Positions 18,892 through 28,017 of a stretch of 64,000 nucleotides of DNA are shown here, piece after piece. This DNA is from DASPKM01 sp963817075 (lineage in GTDB: Bacteria; Bacteroidota; Bacteroidia; Chitinophagales; Chitinophagaceae). The notes below the pieces were generated by a model. The model did no database searches. It saw nothing but the letters and a program-made list of their open reading frames with translations, and was not told the DNA's origin. A program made the position numbers and the translations under genes. The DNA is taken from the NCBI GenBank assembly GCA_963817075.1, contig CAWFMT010000003.1:1116001-1180000 (forward strand), given 5' to 3'. Position 1 is the stretch's first letter; every line of letters begins with the position of its first letter.

Positions 18892-19149
18892 ATGGAGCGC
18901 GTAACAACAGAATTAGATCCGTTCATTTTGGCATTCGGAGCCCTAGGTGTTCTACTACTTGTAATTGTATTAGTGGTACTGAACAAATTGATCGCTTCCA
19001 ATAACAAACTGCTGATGAATCAGAAAAATCAGAATGAGCTCTTACTTACAATTTCAAATGTGTTGAGTTCAAAATCCGAAGCGGAAAGTTTACAGATCAA
19101 GCAGAAGATTAAAGTCGGAGACAGCTCACCTGAGCAGACTAGTAAGTAA
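18892..19149 (+). CDS. Small single-pass membrane protein, unknown function
   Basis: The ORF encodes 85 residues: a short polar start, a hydrophobic helix at about 11-34 (PFILAFGALGVLLLVIVLVV), then a charged, probably helical tail rich in K, N, Q and S. The layout (N-out, one helix, coiled tail) resembles small scaffold-like membrane proteins, but I recognise no family. No clear Shine-Dalgarno site precedes the ATG, which is normal for this phylum. It is convergent with the gene at 19251 and a CGCAAAG-type hairpin element fills the 101-bp gap. Coding status is likely but not proven. Confidence 0.6.
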   Translation: MERVTTELDPFILAFGALGVLLLVIVLVVLNKLIASNNKLLMNQKNQNELLLTISNVLSSKSEAESLQIKQKIKVGDSSPEQTSK

Positions 19150-19153
19150 GTTT

Positions 19154-19231
19154 TACCGACAGGTCGCAAAGGGGCAAGGGTACGCCAGGAAATCCTTGCG
19201 AAACTTTGCGTCTTCGTGTCTTTGCGGTTAA
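19154..19231. repeat. 3'-end element between convergent genes
   Basis: Starts TTACCGACAGGTCGCAAAGG and ends GCGTCTTCGTGTCTTTGCGG-TTAA. It begins about 5 bp after one stop (19149) and ends 20 bp before the opposing stop (19251). Confidence 0.75.
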
Positions 19232-19250
19232 GCATTCACTCTGCATAACC

Positions 19251-20486
19251 TCATTTCCTCAACTCAAGTATCACTTTCGCATTTTTCTGATCAGAAGAAG
19301 AAATAAAGACTTCATGACGAGCAGTGCTGGTCGTGATGATCATTACTGAAGTATTGGGTGGAATTGAGCCAAGGTTCTCAGCCACCATGATCAATTCATG
19401 ATGCGGCTGTGAAGCATCAATTGAAATCGTGAATGATATAGGTGTTGCAGATAACCGGGCTCTCGACTTGATTAAAACATTATTATGATAGATGCTCACC
19501 GTATCGCCATCAATTTCACCATTATCATATAGAGCAATTTTTATTTCGCCAGCTTCTGTTTGGATTTGCTTGACCAATGCATTTATCCTTGTTGTCAATA
19601 CCAATGGAGGTTTGGGGAAGACCTGACTGCCCTGCTTCAAGACTGAAATTGAACGAGATGAAGTATCCGCCTTGGGTTTTGTCACGCTGCTGCTTCGCAC
19701 TTCCTTTTCAGGTGGTACACTTTTCTTTATTTCAACAATCTTTTTTGCAGGGGTAGTTGTTTTCTTTGGCGGCGCCTTTACAATCGGTGGTTCCTTTTTC
19801 GGCACAGTTGTTTTAGGTGGTGCAATTACAACGGGAGGAGGAATTTCACATTCGCGAAATGTTATATCATCCATTGCAAAATCATTTCCACAACCTCCGG
19901 GATTATTGTTAACCATTATTAATCTCAGAGATGCGCTGTTGGAAGGTGTGGTGAATATAGCCCTGTGCTGAGTCCAGCGAGGAACTTCAACTCTTCCTAT
20001 ATCACCCGTTGCAAATTGTGCTATGATTTTCCCTTCCTCAGTCTGTATGCGTATGGTAAGATTTGGCAGTAGAGGGAATGGGCACTTATCAGTCGGTCTG
20101 CATACATTCATTAGCCACGCCCCGAATTCATATGTAGTCTTGCCCTTCAATCCATAAATAGTTGTACTAAGGAATGTCCCCCTGTTTGGCGCAGCGTTTA
20201 CGACTAGCATGTCACCTCCGTCTCCTGCAGTATGATCATCTGCAATGGTGTGCCAATCGCCACGAAAACAATTGCTGGTGTATGAAGTATAGGAATAATG
20301 TCCATCCGTAGGACAAGAACTTCCCACCCTGTCGTAATACAAAAGATAGTCGGTGTTTATATCCGAGATATTACCCGATCCGAAATTAATGGTCACCTGG
20401 GGTGGCTTAAATACACAATTGCGGGGTTGCGCCTTTAAGGATAAGGCAAAAACGATATACAGCATTAAAGAAAGCAATTCCTTCAC
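19251..20486 (-). CDS. Secreted modular protein: N-terminal jelly-roll-like domain, Pro/Lys linker, C-terminal YDNG-IDGD domain
   Basis: The protein has 411 residues. A signal peptide ends at about 19 (SLKA/QPRNC). Residues 20-215 look like a carbohydrate-binding or gliding-associated jelly roll with several Cys; the sequence FAMDDITFRECE near 210 is a usual end of such domains. Residues about 217-300 form a linker full of P, K, T and V (PPKTTVPKKEPPIVKAPPKK). From about 305 a C-terminal domain shows KIALYDNGEIDGDTVSIYHN and ELIMVAENLGSIPPNTSVMI, closely matching the end of the protein at 11663-12610. The domain is presumably a portable extracellular module; its ligand is unknown. The gene is divergent from the small secreted peptide at 20655. 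Confidence 0.88.
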   Translation of the reverse strand: MKELLSLMLYIVFALSLKAQPRNCVFKPPQVTINFGSGNISDINTDYLLYYDRVGSSCPTDGHYSYTSYTSNCFRGDWHTIADDHTAGDGGDMLVVNAAPNRGTFLSTTIYGLKGKTTYEFGAWLMNVCRPTDKCPFPLLPNLTIRIQTEEGKIIAQFATGDIGRVEVPRWTQHRAIFTTPSNSASLRLIMVNNNPGGCGNDFAMDDITFRECEIPPPVVIAPPKTTVPKKEPPIVKAPPKKTTTPAKKIVEIKKSVPPEKEVRSSSVTKPKADTSSRSISVLKQGSQVFPKPPLVLTTRINALVKQIQTEAGEIKIALYDNGEIDGDTVSIYHNNVLIKSRARLSATPISFTISIDASQPHHELIMVAENLGSIPPNTSVMIITTSTARHEVFISSSDQKNAKVILELRK

Positions 20487-20654
20487 AACGCGATTCTTTA
20501 CTAATAAAGCTACTCTAAATCCGATCCTTTTTCGCGATAGGAAAGTATAAATGGTAATGAAGAAAATGATGCAGAAGGAGGTTCAAGACCTGGCTAAAAA
20601 AACTATCTCAAACATTGTGAAACCTTCGTAACTTTTATGTCTAAATCTGAGGAT

Positions 20655-20816
20655 ATGAAGAAATTAGTAACAGCCACAGTACTTGTTGCCTTTGCGGGAG
20701 CTGTTGCTTTTGCAAGCTTCGAATCATCAAATAAGAAGATGCAAGACCAACAGAAGCTTGAAAAAAAGGACACCAAGAAGAAAAAAGAGTGCAAACGCAC
20801 TTGCCTATTTTCTTAA
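20655..20816 (+). CDS. Small secreted lysine-rich peptide with C-terminal CxxxC
   Basis: This 53-residue ORF is below usual gene-finder cut-offs. It reads MKKLVTATVLVAFAGAVAFA (a complete signal peptide), then a hydrophilic stretch with more than a dozen lysines, and ends KKKECKRTCLFS. Two cysteines spaced C-x3-C near the end could form a disulfide or bind metal. A strong terminator starts 8 bp after the stop, and a TAACTTTT sequence at 20628-20635 could be the -7 box, so a discrete transcript is plausible. I recall similar short lysine-rich secreted peptides in Chitinophagaceae but no function. Evidence for expression is indirect. Confidence 0.65.
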   Translation: MKKLVTATVLVAFAGAVAFASFESSNKKMQDQQKLEKKDTKKKKECKRTCLFS

Positions 20817-20823
20817 AAAAATT

Positions 20824-20846
20824 GCCTCCATTTCTGGAGGCTTTTT
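20824..20846 (+). terminator. Terminator after the small secreted peptide gene
   Basis: GCCTCC (20824-20829) and GGAGGC (20836-20841) form a 6-bp stem with a short loop followed by TTTTT. Confidence 0.85.
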
Positions 20847-20995
20847 GTTTCAGGAGACATTCTCAACCGTTAAGAACCATCCATTTAAATTTCCTTTATC
20901 CTTTATATGTAACTGATTTATAATTGATTATATACCCGCCTAAAAAATTAAATTAGATTTCTCTAACCCCCGCTGAGGTAAGTAAGGAATAATCG

Positions 20996-21003
20996 TATTT
21001 TTG
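20996..21003 (+). promoter_or_regulatory. Putative -7 box upstream of acidic protein gene
   Basis: TATTTTTG is an exact TAnnTTTG match and would give a leader of about 135 nt for the gene at 21142. The rest of the 20847-21130 gap is AT-rich with nothing else that I recognise. Confidence 0.4.
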
Positions 21004-21141
21004 ATCAGATCCAGTCCCAATTGAAAATACCAGCATTTTTAGCTCCCACTTGCTAGTACCCGTTAAATTCTAAACTACCCATTGCACATTCTGTTGCGAG
21101 CCCATTAGAAGAATTAATTGACCTATAAAAAAGGAGTAAGT

Positions 21142-21408
21142 ATGTATTCGTTTGACCTGCTCGAGGCCGGATGTTATTACCTGGTACAGGAAAAACATGA
21201 TAGTGGCATCAGCCTGATTAAAGTAACCGTCGAATCGGACCATTGTGTATTTGTATCAAAGTATGGCGAGGAGTTAGTTACTGAGTGGAAAAGAAAAACT
21301 GATCCAATTCATGATATCCTGGAATTGTTGAGTGATGAAGCTGTCAGGGCTTGGGAAACTTCATACAACAATAGTCAGGATGCCTATTACGAGGAAGACG
21401 AGGATTAA
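21142..21408 (+). CDS. Small acidic protein, unknown function
   Basis: The start is set by a rare clear Shine-Dalgarno site, AAGGAG at 21131-21136, five bases before the ATG at 21142; an upstream in-frame ATG at 21118 overlaps that site and is rejected. The 88 residues begin MYSFDLLEAGCYYLVQEK, look beta-rich in the first half and helical in the second (DILELLSDEAVRAWE), and end in an acidic tail DAYYEEDED. There is no signal peptide or membrane segment, so it is probably cytoplasmic. I recognise no family. A terminator follows directly. Confidence 0.75.
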   Translation: MYSFDLLEAGCYYLVQEKHDSGISLIKVTVESDHCVFVSKYGEELVTEWKRKTDPIHDILELLSDEAVRAWETSYNNSQDAYYEEDED

Positions 21409-21434
21409 AAAAATCGTAGAGCAAAAAATTCTAT

Positions 21435-21466
21435 AAGGATCCGGTAACCCGGGTCCTTTTTTATTT
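21435..21466 (+). terminator. Terminator after acidic protein gene
   Basis: AAGGATCCGG and CCGGGTCCTT (one T-G pair) form a stem of about 10 bp followed by TTTT and ATTT. Confidence 0.7.
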
Positions 21467-21497
21467 GTGGAAATGATACGTAACTTTTAATTCCAAA

Positions 21498-23226
21498 TTG
21501 ACTTCAATGAAAAAATACGCCCTCCCCTTTTTGGCTTGTATTGTTCTTGCTACTTCACCTCTTCCTCCTTCCTACTCTGGTGCTCGGGAAAAAATATTCA
21601 ATGCGGATAGGGGCAGAAATATATTTAGCTGCTCTCCCGCATATGATCCTTCAAACGATGAAAACATTATTCCTCCTCTTACCGGTTGGGGGAATTATAA
21701 ATGGAAGATTACCCAAGCTAATGACAGTGCCCAGTTCTATTTTAACCAGGGCATCAACATGTATTATGCATTCCACATCATTGAGGCAAGGGCCTCATTT
21801 GCAAAAGCTATAAGATTTGATCCTTCTTGTGCAATGGCCTGGTGGGGCCAGGCCCTGGCGTTTGGTCCTAATATCAATGACTTTGGATATACCACCCCGC
21901 CAGACGCACTGCCTTCCGCGATTAAAGCCTTCGATTTAAGTACAAAAGTTTCTGCAAAAGAAAAAGCATTCATCAATGCAATGAGATCCAGGTATTCTGC
22001 TGATTCAAACTTAAGCAGGACCCAGTTGAATGTAGAATATGCCGCAGCTATGAAGAAAGTTTTTCAACTGATGCCAGAGGATTCTGATGCCGCTGCACTC
22101 TATGCAGATGCGTTGATGGTCTTACATCCCTGGGATTTGTATGATGCAAAAGGAAAGCCTAAAACCTGGACACCTGAAATTGTAACCGTCATTGAAAAAG
22201 CACTGGCCCTCAATCCACAAAATCCTGGGGCCAATCATTATTATATTCATGCAGTAGAGGCTTCAGATAATCCCGGCAGGGCTTTACCCAGTGCCGACCG
22301 ACTACCACAACTTATGACTGATGTAGCTCACCTTGTGCATATGCCCTCGCATATTTATATACGAACAGGGAATTATAGTCGGGGAGCCAGAGTAAATGAA
22401 CAGGCAGTAAATGGATATGAGAAATATTTAAAGGTCTTTTCATCAGTAAGGGAAAATTCTCCGCTCTATATAATTCATAACCTGCATATGAAAGCAAGCT
22501 GCAACATGATGGCCGGAAATTCCAGCAAATCAGCAGTGGCCTCACGAGAGACGATGGAAAGCATTGATCCATCTTTTCTTTCAATTGAAGGAGCATTGGG
22601 ACATTACATCCAATACCTGCATTCCACACCAATAATTAATATGATCAGGTTTGGGAAATGGGATGAAATCATGGCAAATAGAGCTAACGATTCGCTTGAG
22701 TATTCTTCCATACTTCTTCATTTCGGAAAAGGGATTGCTTATGGAAGAAGTACTAAAACTGATAAAGCGCAAAAGGAATTAGAAATTATGCAGGCGATGA
22801 TGAGAGATTCATCCCTAAAAGAACCTTTTACTCCATTCAATTCCGCTCATGCTGCAAGTAGGATAGCTGAAAATATTTTAATGGGCGTAATTGCCGAGGA
22901 AAAGAAGAATTTTGAGGATGCGATTAAATATTTTGGCCAGGCAGTTCAATTGGAGGACGCACTAGTTTATAATGAACCAAGGGATTGGTTACTTCCGGCA
23001 AGACATTACCTGGGCAACGCCCTATCTGAAAGCAAAAATGGCGGAAGAAGCTGTATTAGTATTTAAAAAAGACCTTGAAATTAATCCCTCCAATGTTTGG
23101 GCACTTACCGGACTTCATCAATCGTTAATGAGTCAGAATAAGGCAACAGAAGCCAAGGCCGTCAGGAAATTGCTCGACAGTGTATTGAAAGAAACCGATT
23201 TGAAAATCGATGCTTCCGTGTTCTAG
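21498..23226 (+). CDS. TPR-containing secreted protein (frameshifted near C-terminus)
   Basis: The first frame gives 522 residues, with signal peptide start MKKYALPFLACIVLATSPLP at the ATG 21507. Tetratricopeptide-like helices are visible: FYFNQGINMYYAFHIIEARA with SFAKAIRFDPSCAMAWWGQA early, VIEKALALNPQNPGANHYYI in the middle, and NFEDAIKYFGQAVQLEDALV late. HYYIHAVEASDNP and HLVHMPSHIYIRTG are marked motifs of this family, found in many environmental Bacteroidota and Acidobacteria. The frame ends at 23064-23066, but the next frame continues the last TPR (KAKMAEEAVLVFKKDLEINP...) to 23226. A shift near 23020-23036 explains this; a corrected protein would have about 575 residues. Probably a periplasmic protein-interaction scaffold; function unknown. 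Confidence 0.8.
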
Positions 23227-23293
23227 ATTTATTTAACACTGTCGATCTAAAATGTGGCATTGTTTTTTGCGTTATAACCCCTGAGTTTAAAGC

Positions 23294-24192
23294 ATGGATC
23301 CTCGACATAAACGACTTAGTGATTTGTTTGTCAACATTGCGGCCCTCCTAACCATCATACCCCTGGCCCCGTTGATCAATCGATACCTTCCTCCGGTAAT
23401 GGTTGGAAATTGGAATTTGGACCTGGTCATCTCTATTCTTGGTGCTTTTCTCTTGGTTATGGGGGTGATCAAAATATTTCGTCCCCTGATCGTTCCTGCA
23501 TTCCTTCTGGTCTGTGCCGTGTTGGTATATAACATGTTCGCCAATTCTTACACATTTCCTGACGTCATCAGGGACTATAAGAATATGGTGGTGAATAACT
23601 GGCAGCACAAGGACGAGAAAGAGAAAGAGTTATTCATGATCAACAATCTATTTCAGACTCGCCTGGAGCAACTTGGTGACCAAATGAAGACAAAGGTCAA
23701 TTACAAAGACTCAATTGTCCGGAATTTTGGAGTTACCCATTCCTCTGGAGGAGTTCAATGAGTACTATAGTAAATATGGACAGACCGTTAGGATATTATC
23801 CCTTTGGAAATACATTAATAAGAATTTCAAGTATGTAAACGATGCCTTGAGGGATGAATACTTTGCTACGGCCAGGGAAACAATAGCAAACGGACTTGGC
23901 GGAGATTGTGACGACCATAGTATTCTTATGGTCTCTACAATGAAAGCAATTGGTGCGAACTGTCAGGATTGTTCTCACTAGAACCCATGCCTATCCAGAA
24001 TTGCAATGTCCCGACAAGGAATCCCTGAAGATGATGAAAGAAGCCATTGTTCATCTCTTTGGAGATAAACAAATCAATGAATTGAGCTATCATATCCGCA
24101 ACGGACAATATTGGGTAAACCTTGATTACACTGCTTCTTTTCCCGGCGGCCCTTATCTCAGTGATACCGCTTATGCAATCGTTGAGTGGTAG
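23294..24192 (+). pseudogene. Transglutaminase-like protein split by two frameshifts
   Basis: Three overlapping frames together encode one protein of about 298 residues. The first (from 23294) has two membrane helices, LFVNIAALLTIIPLAPLINR and LDLVISILGAFLLVMGVIKI with a third nearby. The second carries LPIPLEEFNEYYSKYGQTVR and GLGGDCDDHSILMVSTMKAI, where C in GGDC is the expected nucleophile. The third carries RIVLTRTHAYPELQCPDK (catalytic His) and YWVNLDYTA (catalytic Asp). That is the Cys-His-Asp triad of the transglutaminase/cysteine-protease superfamily. Shifts lie near 23730 and 23957; GCGAACTGTCAGG with one base removed reads GANCRIVLTRTHAYP. All catalytic residues survive, so sequence error is as likely as decay. 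Substrate unknown. Confidence 0.75.
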
Positions 24193-24194
24193 TC

Positions 24195-24865
24195 CTAATT
24201 CAATGCGATGCTCGCTTCCTTTACTTCTGCAATAAACGATTTTAGCTTCCCTGGCATCAAGATTTCCATTGGTTCTAACTCCACTGCAAACATCCACCCC
24301 AAAAGGCCTGACGATCTCAATTGCCTTCTTTACATTCCCAGCATTCAATCCGCCAGCCAGAAAAACCGGGATAGGAAACTGCCCTGACGATCTCCCTACT
24401 GATTTCCCAGTTATGAACTTTGCCCGTGCCACCCAATAGCTTTATTTCTGCCTTTGGCACTCCACTGTCTAATAGGAGAGCATCAGCAAATTGGGAAATT
24501 TCTATGGCCTCCTTAATATTCTCCTCACTTAATACATGAATTACCTGCACGATCTTCAGATTAGGCATTGCCTCCCTAATTGCTAAATAATTTCGATCAG
24601 TTAGTTCATCAACTATCTGGACAGTATTCGTACCTGTCCTCTTAATATGATCAATCAGCGAGTCAGCTGTTTGCTCACAACTAAGTAAGAAACTTGCAAG
24701 AGGAGGCGGAATACGCTTCGCAATGAAAGCAATCAATTCATCAGGAATAGGTCCAGGTCCACTGGGCATTCTTGCGACCAATCCAAGCGCATCAGCACCC
24801 ATCGATATAGCTAATTGTGCCTCTTCAACAGAGGCAATACAGCAAATTTTGATTCGAATCCGCAT
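24195..24865 (-). pseudogene. Phosphoribosylanthranilate isomerase-like (TrpF family) protein, two frameshifts
   Basis: The reconstructed protein starts MRIRIKICCIASVEEAQLAI (ATG at 24863-24865) and runs to a TAG at 24195-24197, about 222 residues as in TrpF. It has the beta/alpha-barrel pattern GADALGLVARMPSGPGPI, VIHVLSEENIKEA, ADALLLDSG (general-acid Asp) and, in the next frame, PVFLAGGLNAGNVKKAIEIV with GVDVCSGVRTNG, the phosphate-binding loops. The catalytic Cys of the KICG motif is kept, but the usual Gly is Cys (KICC), and the SPR segment after beta-2 is replaced by MPSGPGP. Shifts lie near 24388 and 24246; removing one G at the latter yields the tail KLKSFIAEVKEASIALN. There are no other trp genes nearby. 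It is a TrpF paralogue or a diverged TrpF; the exact substrate is uncertain. Confidence 0.7.
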
Positions 24866-25000
24866 AAATCGAATTGTTAAGGATTTGCAAAGCAAGGATG
24901 TTTCTTTGATATTGGTACTGAAAAACAATTGCTTTGTCCACCGAACCAAAACAACAGAACCAAAACAACGCATTATAGCCCCAAAACTACCTGCGATTGC

Positions 25001-25031
25001 CCCGCTTCCAAATGAAGCGGGATTTTTTTTT
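25001..25031 (+). terminator. GC hairpin with T run
   Basis: CCCGCTT (25001-25007) and AAGCGGG (25015-25021) followed by ATTTTTTTT. The T run lies on the plus strand and touches the minus-strand stop at 25030, so it would end plus-strand (antisense) transcription coming through trpF-like DNA; on the minus strand the stem lacks a T run. Confidence 0.6.
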
Positions 25032-25417
25032 ATACCTGTTGATTATTCCTTCTGATCAATAGATATCGATCATCCTCCATCGGCAGATATCCAAATTCAT
25101 AACAGAAAAAATAAATCGAGCCCTTCTTATTGATATAAGTATGCGTAATAAACTTGAAATTGAATCCTTTTTCCAACAACCGGGATTTGGATGTTATTCC
25201 GGCATCTTCTGAGGAAGACATCAATTCCTGTAATATTCGTCGGTTCTTTTTCAAGACCACATTCAGATTCCGAACGATAGGATTTGCATCGTTATATAAT
25301 TTGTTATTGTAAGTGCTGCGACAATAATCATCGCAAAATTTTTTGTCTGCCCTGCCCTTTATATTTTTCTTGCATGTTAAGACAGGTCCTGTTGATTTGA
25401 ACTGTTTGCATAAACAT
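25030..25417 (-). CDS. Small zinc-ribbon protein (frameshifted near N-terminus)
   Basis: The annotatable frame has 76 residues from 25260, but it is open upstream and reads CKKNIKGRADKKFCDDYCRS then TYNNKLYNDANPIVRNLNVV, a Cys-rich start common in short Bacteroidota proteins. The true start is in another frame at ATG 25415-25417 or 25409-25411 (MQTVQINRTCL). Removing one A from AACATGCAAG near 25378 joins them as RTCLNCKKNIKGRADKKFC. The result has two Cys pairs (CxxC and CDDYC) making a zinc ribbon, then a helical segment KKNRRILQEL and a beta hairpin ending YLLIRRNNQQV; length about 127. DNA or RNA binding is a guess. Nucleic-acid role unproven. Confidence 0.65.
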
Positions 25418-25511
25418 AATTGGTTGGAAATAAAAATAGTTCAACAGGCTCCTGAGCCAAGGGGAAAATCAACATTTATCAGGATTTTATATTCATCATT
25501 GGCAAATTCTA

Positions 25512-25548
25512 TTGCGAACCTTGCGCCCTTGCACTTAGCGGTTAAACA
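25512..25548. repeat. Half copy of the 3'-end element
   Basis: TTGCGAACCTTGCGCCCTTG followed by CACTTAGCGGTTAAAC. It lies 7 bp from the true nitrilase stop (25555). Confidence 0.65.
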
Positions 25549-25554
25549 CTAGAC

Positions 25555-26524
25555 TCACGACTCACGATTTTCACCCTGCATCCAAACTACCTTTTGTTCA
25601 GACTTGTGCGGTTGACCAAGAATATCTTTATATAGTTCAGGGCGTCTTGCTTTTTTATAACGAAAACCACCAGCCTGGACTTAATTTATCAGGAGTGCAA
25701 GTTGCAATTGCAATATCATCACCTAATTTCCTACACTCTGCAATGATGTCGCCATGGGGATCAATGATCATTGAGCATCCATTCTTTAATTGGTCATCAT
25801 CCATTCCAATGGGATTGGAGAAGACCGCATAGATGGCGTTGTCATATGCCCTCGCGGGTAACCATTTCATAAGCCATGCGCGGCCCTTCATTCCATCGAA
25901 TTCAAGTCTGAGAGAAGTTGGATCGGCTTCTTTGTTTTTCCAAAGTTTTGGATCTGGAAATCCTGCACCCGGACGGGTTGAAGGTGTGCACATGGTTACA
26001 TGCGGCATGAAAATAATGTCTGCCCCAAGTAAGTTTGTGGCCCTCACATTTTCAATAATATTATTATCGTAGCAAATGAGGATTCCGCATTTCCACCCAT
26101 GAATATCGAAGACAGTATACTCATCACCAGGAATTAGAAATGGATTGATAAATGGATGCAGTTTTCGATGCTTTCCGATCAGACCATTTTTATCAACGCA
26201 TACGTATGCCTTGTATAGTTTGTCTTGATTGTCCTTTTCAAACAGGCCGGCGAGAATTACAATATTATGCCTGGATGCAATTTGCTTGAGCCGATCACAA
26301 CTTTTTCCATCCGGAATATTCTCTGCAATTTCAAGCATCTGCTCTCTGGAAAGTCCCCTTGCAAAACTGTAACCTGTAATGGAGCATTCGTGAAAAGCAA
26401 TAACTTCTGCACCCTCTGAGGCAGCCATGCCCGCTAGCTTATCAATAATATGAAGGTTATATTCTTTATCGCCACTTGAATGTTCGAATTGGGCAGTGGC
26501 AATCCTGATGTTTTCCATTCTCAA
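25555..26524 (-). CDS. Nitrilase-superfamily carbon-nitrogen hydrolase (frameshifted near C-terminus)
   Basis: The main frame has 289 residues. The catalytic triad is visible: E46 (AFHECSITGYSF), K121 (GKHRKLHPF) and C151 (GILICYDNN). IADR-type oligomer segments KMWLPARAYDNAIYAVFSNP and CSMIIDPHGDIIAE follow. It hydrolyses an amide or nitrile on a small metabolite in the cytoplasm; the substrate cannot be told, though N-carbamoylputrescine or omega-amide types are plausible relatives. The frame stops at 25655 straight after SPGWW, but the alternate frame reads GFRYKKARRPELYKDILGQP and HKSEQKVVWMQG to a stop at 25555, a natural end for the family. One extra T or G near 25668-25675 explains the break, so full length is about 322. 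Confidence 0.85.
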
Positions 26525-26571
26525 TAGATAAGATGATGAAACTTCAAGTTATATCATTTGTAAAAGAGATA

Positions 26572-27430
26572 TCAATCAGGCTTCTTTCCGGTTTTATGAT
26601 AGATGGCAGTCACAATACGTCTAGGAAGTGCCCGAAGTAGAAAAGAGGTAATGCCCGCCAATGTCCCAGGAACTATTACAAGTTTTCCGCGCAATGTTTT
26701 TTTCACTGCAATCTCTCCAACCCTGCGAGGTGAAACTTGCATCCTATCCCCGATCCACCCTAGTTGCTTCTTGGTTTCTTTTACAACTTCAGGTTTTGTG
26801 TAAACAGGCCCGGGACAAAGCACACTAACGCTAATATCTTTTTCTTTCAATTGGTAGCTGAGTGAGTAGCTGAAGAAAATCACCGCCGATTTGGTGGCAG
26901 AATACATATTCTTCAGCGGAATTGGAGCAAATCCCGCCATACTCGCCACGTTTAAAATATATGATGGTGCGTTTTTCTCCAAGCAGAGGTAACAAAGAAT
27001 GTGTGAGTGCCATAGTGGATTCAATATTCAATCGGATCATATATCGTAAGCTATCCAGTGGGAGATAGAGATAGTCCCTCGATCCGCCTGCTCCTGCAAC
27101 ATTGCACAACATTTTTAAAGGAAGATTTTTCTCATTGCACCAATTGGTAATCTCAATTGCTGATTGTTCCCTGCTAAGATCATTGACGAGGATTTCAACA
27201 TGAATACCATATTTTAATTCCAGACTTTGTTTTGCATGCTGAAGAGCATCCAGATGCCTTGCGACCAATACCAGATTATATCCTCGTTTTCCTAGTGCTT
27301 CTGCTATTGAGTAACCGATTCCTTTACTTCCCCCAGCAATTAAGGCATAAGGACGGTTATCAACAGCTTGACCCTTCGCTGAAATTATCATAAGGGCAAA
27401 TATTAATGGTATGAGGAATATTTTTTTCAT
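26572..27430 (-). pseudogene. Short-chain dehydrogenase/reductase with signal-like N-terminus, one frameshift
   Basis: Two overlapping frames make one SDR of about 286 residues. The first starts MKKIFLIPLIFALMIISAKG, a signal peptide or membrane anchor, then has the NAD(P) motif ALIAGGSKGIGYSIAEALG and NVAGAGGSRDYL. The second has SYILNVASMAGFAPIP (active-site Ser) and MYSATKSAVIFFSYSLS (Tyr and Lys of YxxxK), then SVLCPGPVYT. The break is at the A5 run in GGAGAAAAACGC near 26973; one more A joins LLGEK to NAPSYILNVAS. A hydrophobic N-terminus on an SDR suggests membrane or periplasmic location as in DltE/HSD-like enzymes. Substrate unknown. Confidence 0.8.
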
Positions 27431-27681
27431 CTGCGCTATTGAATGAAACTATTAATTAGTTTTTTAATTGGAGGAATCATTCTGGCAACGTATAATAATT
27501 TCTGAAGGTTGCCGCGCAGTGATAAAGGTATACTGTAGATTAAGTTTCGATTATCTCCGGAAGTACACGGTTATCCTCCGACTCTTGCTCATCTTTTCAA
27601 TCATATTTGTAGAGTCAGCTGACAACGATATCGATTAAGGATTTAAAAATGTCATTCCTGAAAAGGAACAAATAAAAAACT

Positions 27682-28017
27682 ATGTATTCCCTTAAAAATA
27701 AAGTCCAATTAATTGGCAATCTTGGAAATAAGCCTGATGTTCGGTCGACCGAAGCAGGAAAGAAATGGGCAAAATTCAGCCTTGCCACACATGAAACCTA
27801 CAGGTCGGCCCAAGGTGAAAAAGTAAAAGACACGCAATGGCATAACCTCGTAGCTTGGGGAAAGCCAGCAGAGTTAGCAGAAAAATATCTTGACAAAGGA
27901 TCCGAAATAGCAGTTGAAGGCAAGCTTGTAAGTCGAAGTTACACTGACAAGGGAGGTATTAAGCGGTATATAACTGAGGTGCAGGTGAACGAGATATTGA
28001 TGATGGGACATAAATAG
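27682..28017 (+). CDS. ssb: Single-stranded DNA-binding protein (short, tail-less)
   Basis: The 111-residue protein has the full OB fold of bacterial SSB: LKNKVQLIGNLGNKPDVRST, WAKFSLATHE, DTQWHNLVAWGKPAELAEKY and GSEIAVEGKLVSRSYTDKGG with ITEVQVNEILMMG. It ends directly after the OB fold and lacks the flexible Gly/Gln-rich linker and the acidic DDLPF-type tip that main SSBs use to recruit partner proteins. It is therefore probably a second, specialised SSB, perhaps for competence or recombination, rather than the replication SSB. That is inference from the missing tail. It is one of few intact genes in the 23-30 kb stretch and is convergent with 28236. Confidence 0.93.
   Translation: MYSLKNKVQLIGNLGNKPDVRSTEAGKKWAKFSLATHETYRSAQGEKVKDTQWHNLVAWGKPAELAEKYLDKGSEIAVEGKLVSRSYTDKGGIKRYITEVQVNEILMMGHK

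Noticed and set aside
27443..27505. Possible 20-residue micro-ORF (MKLLISFLIGG...) before ssb
   Set aside because: It is too short, and no promoter, terminator or conserved end supports it.
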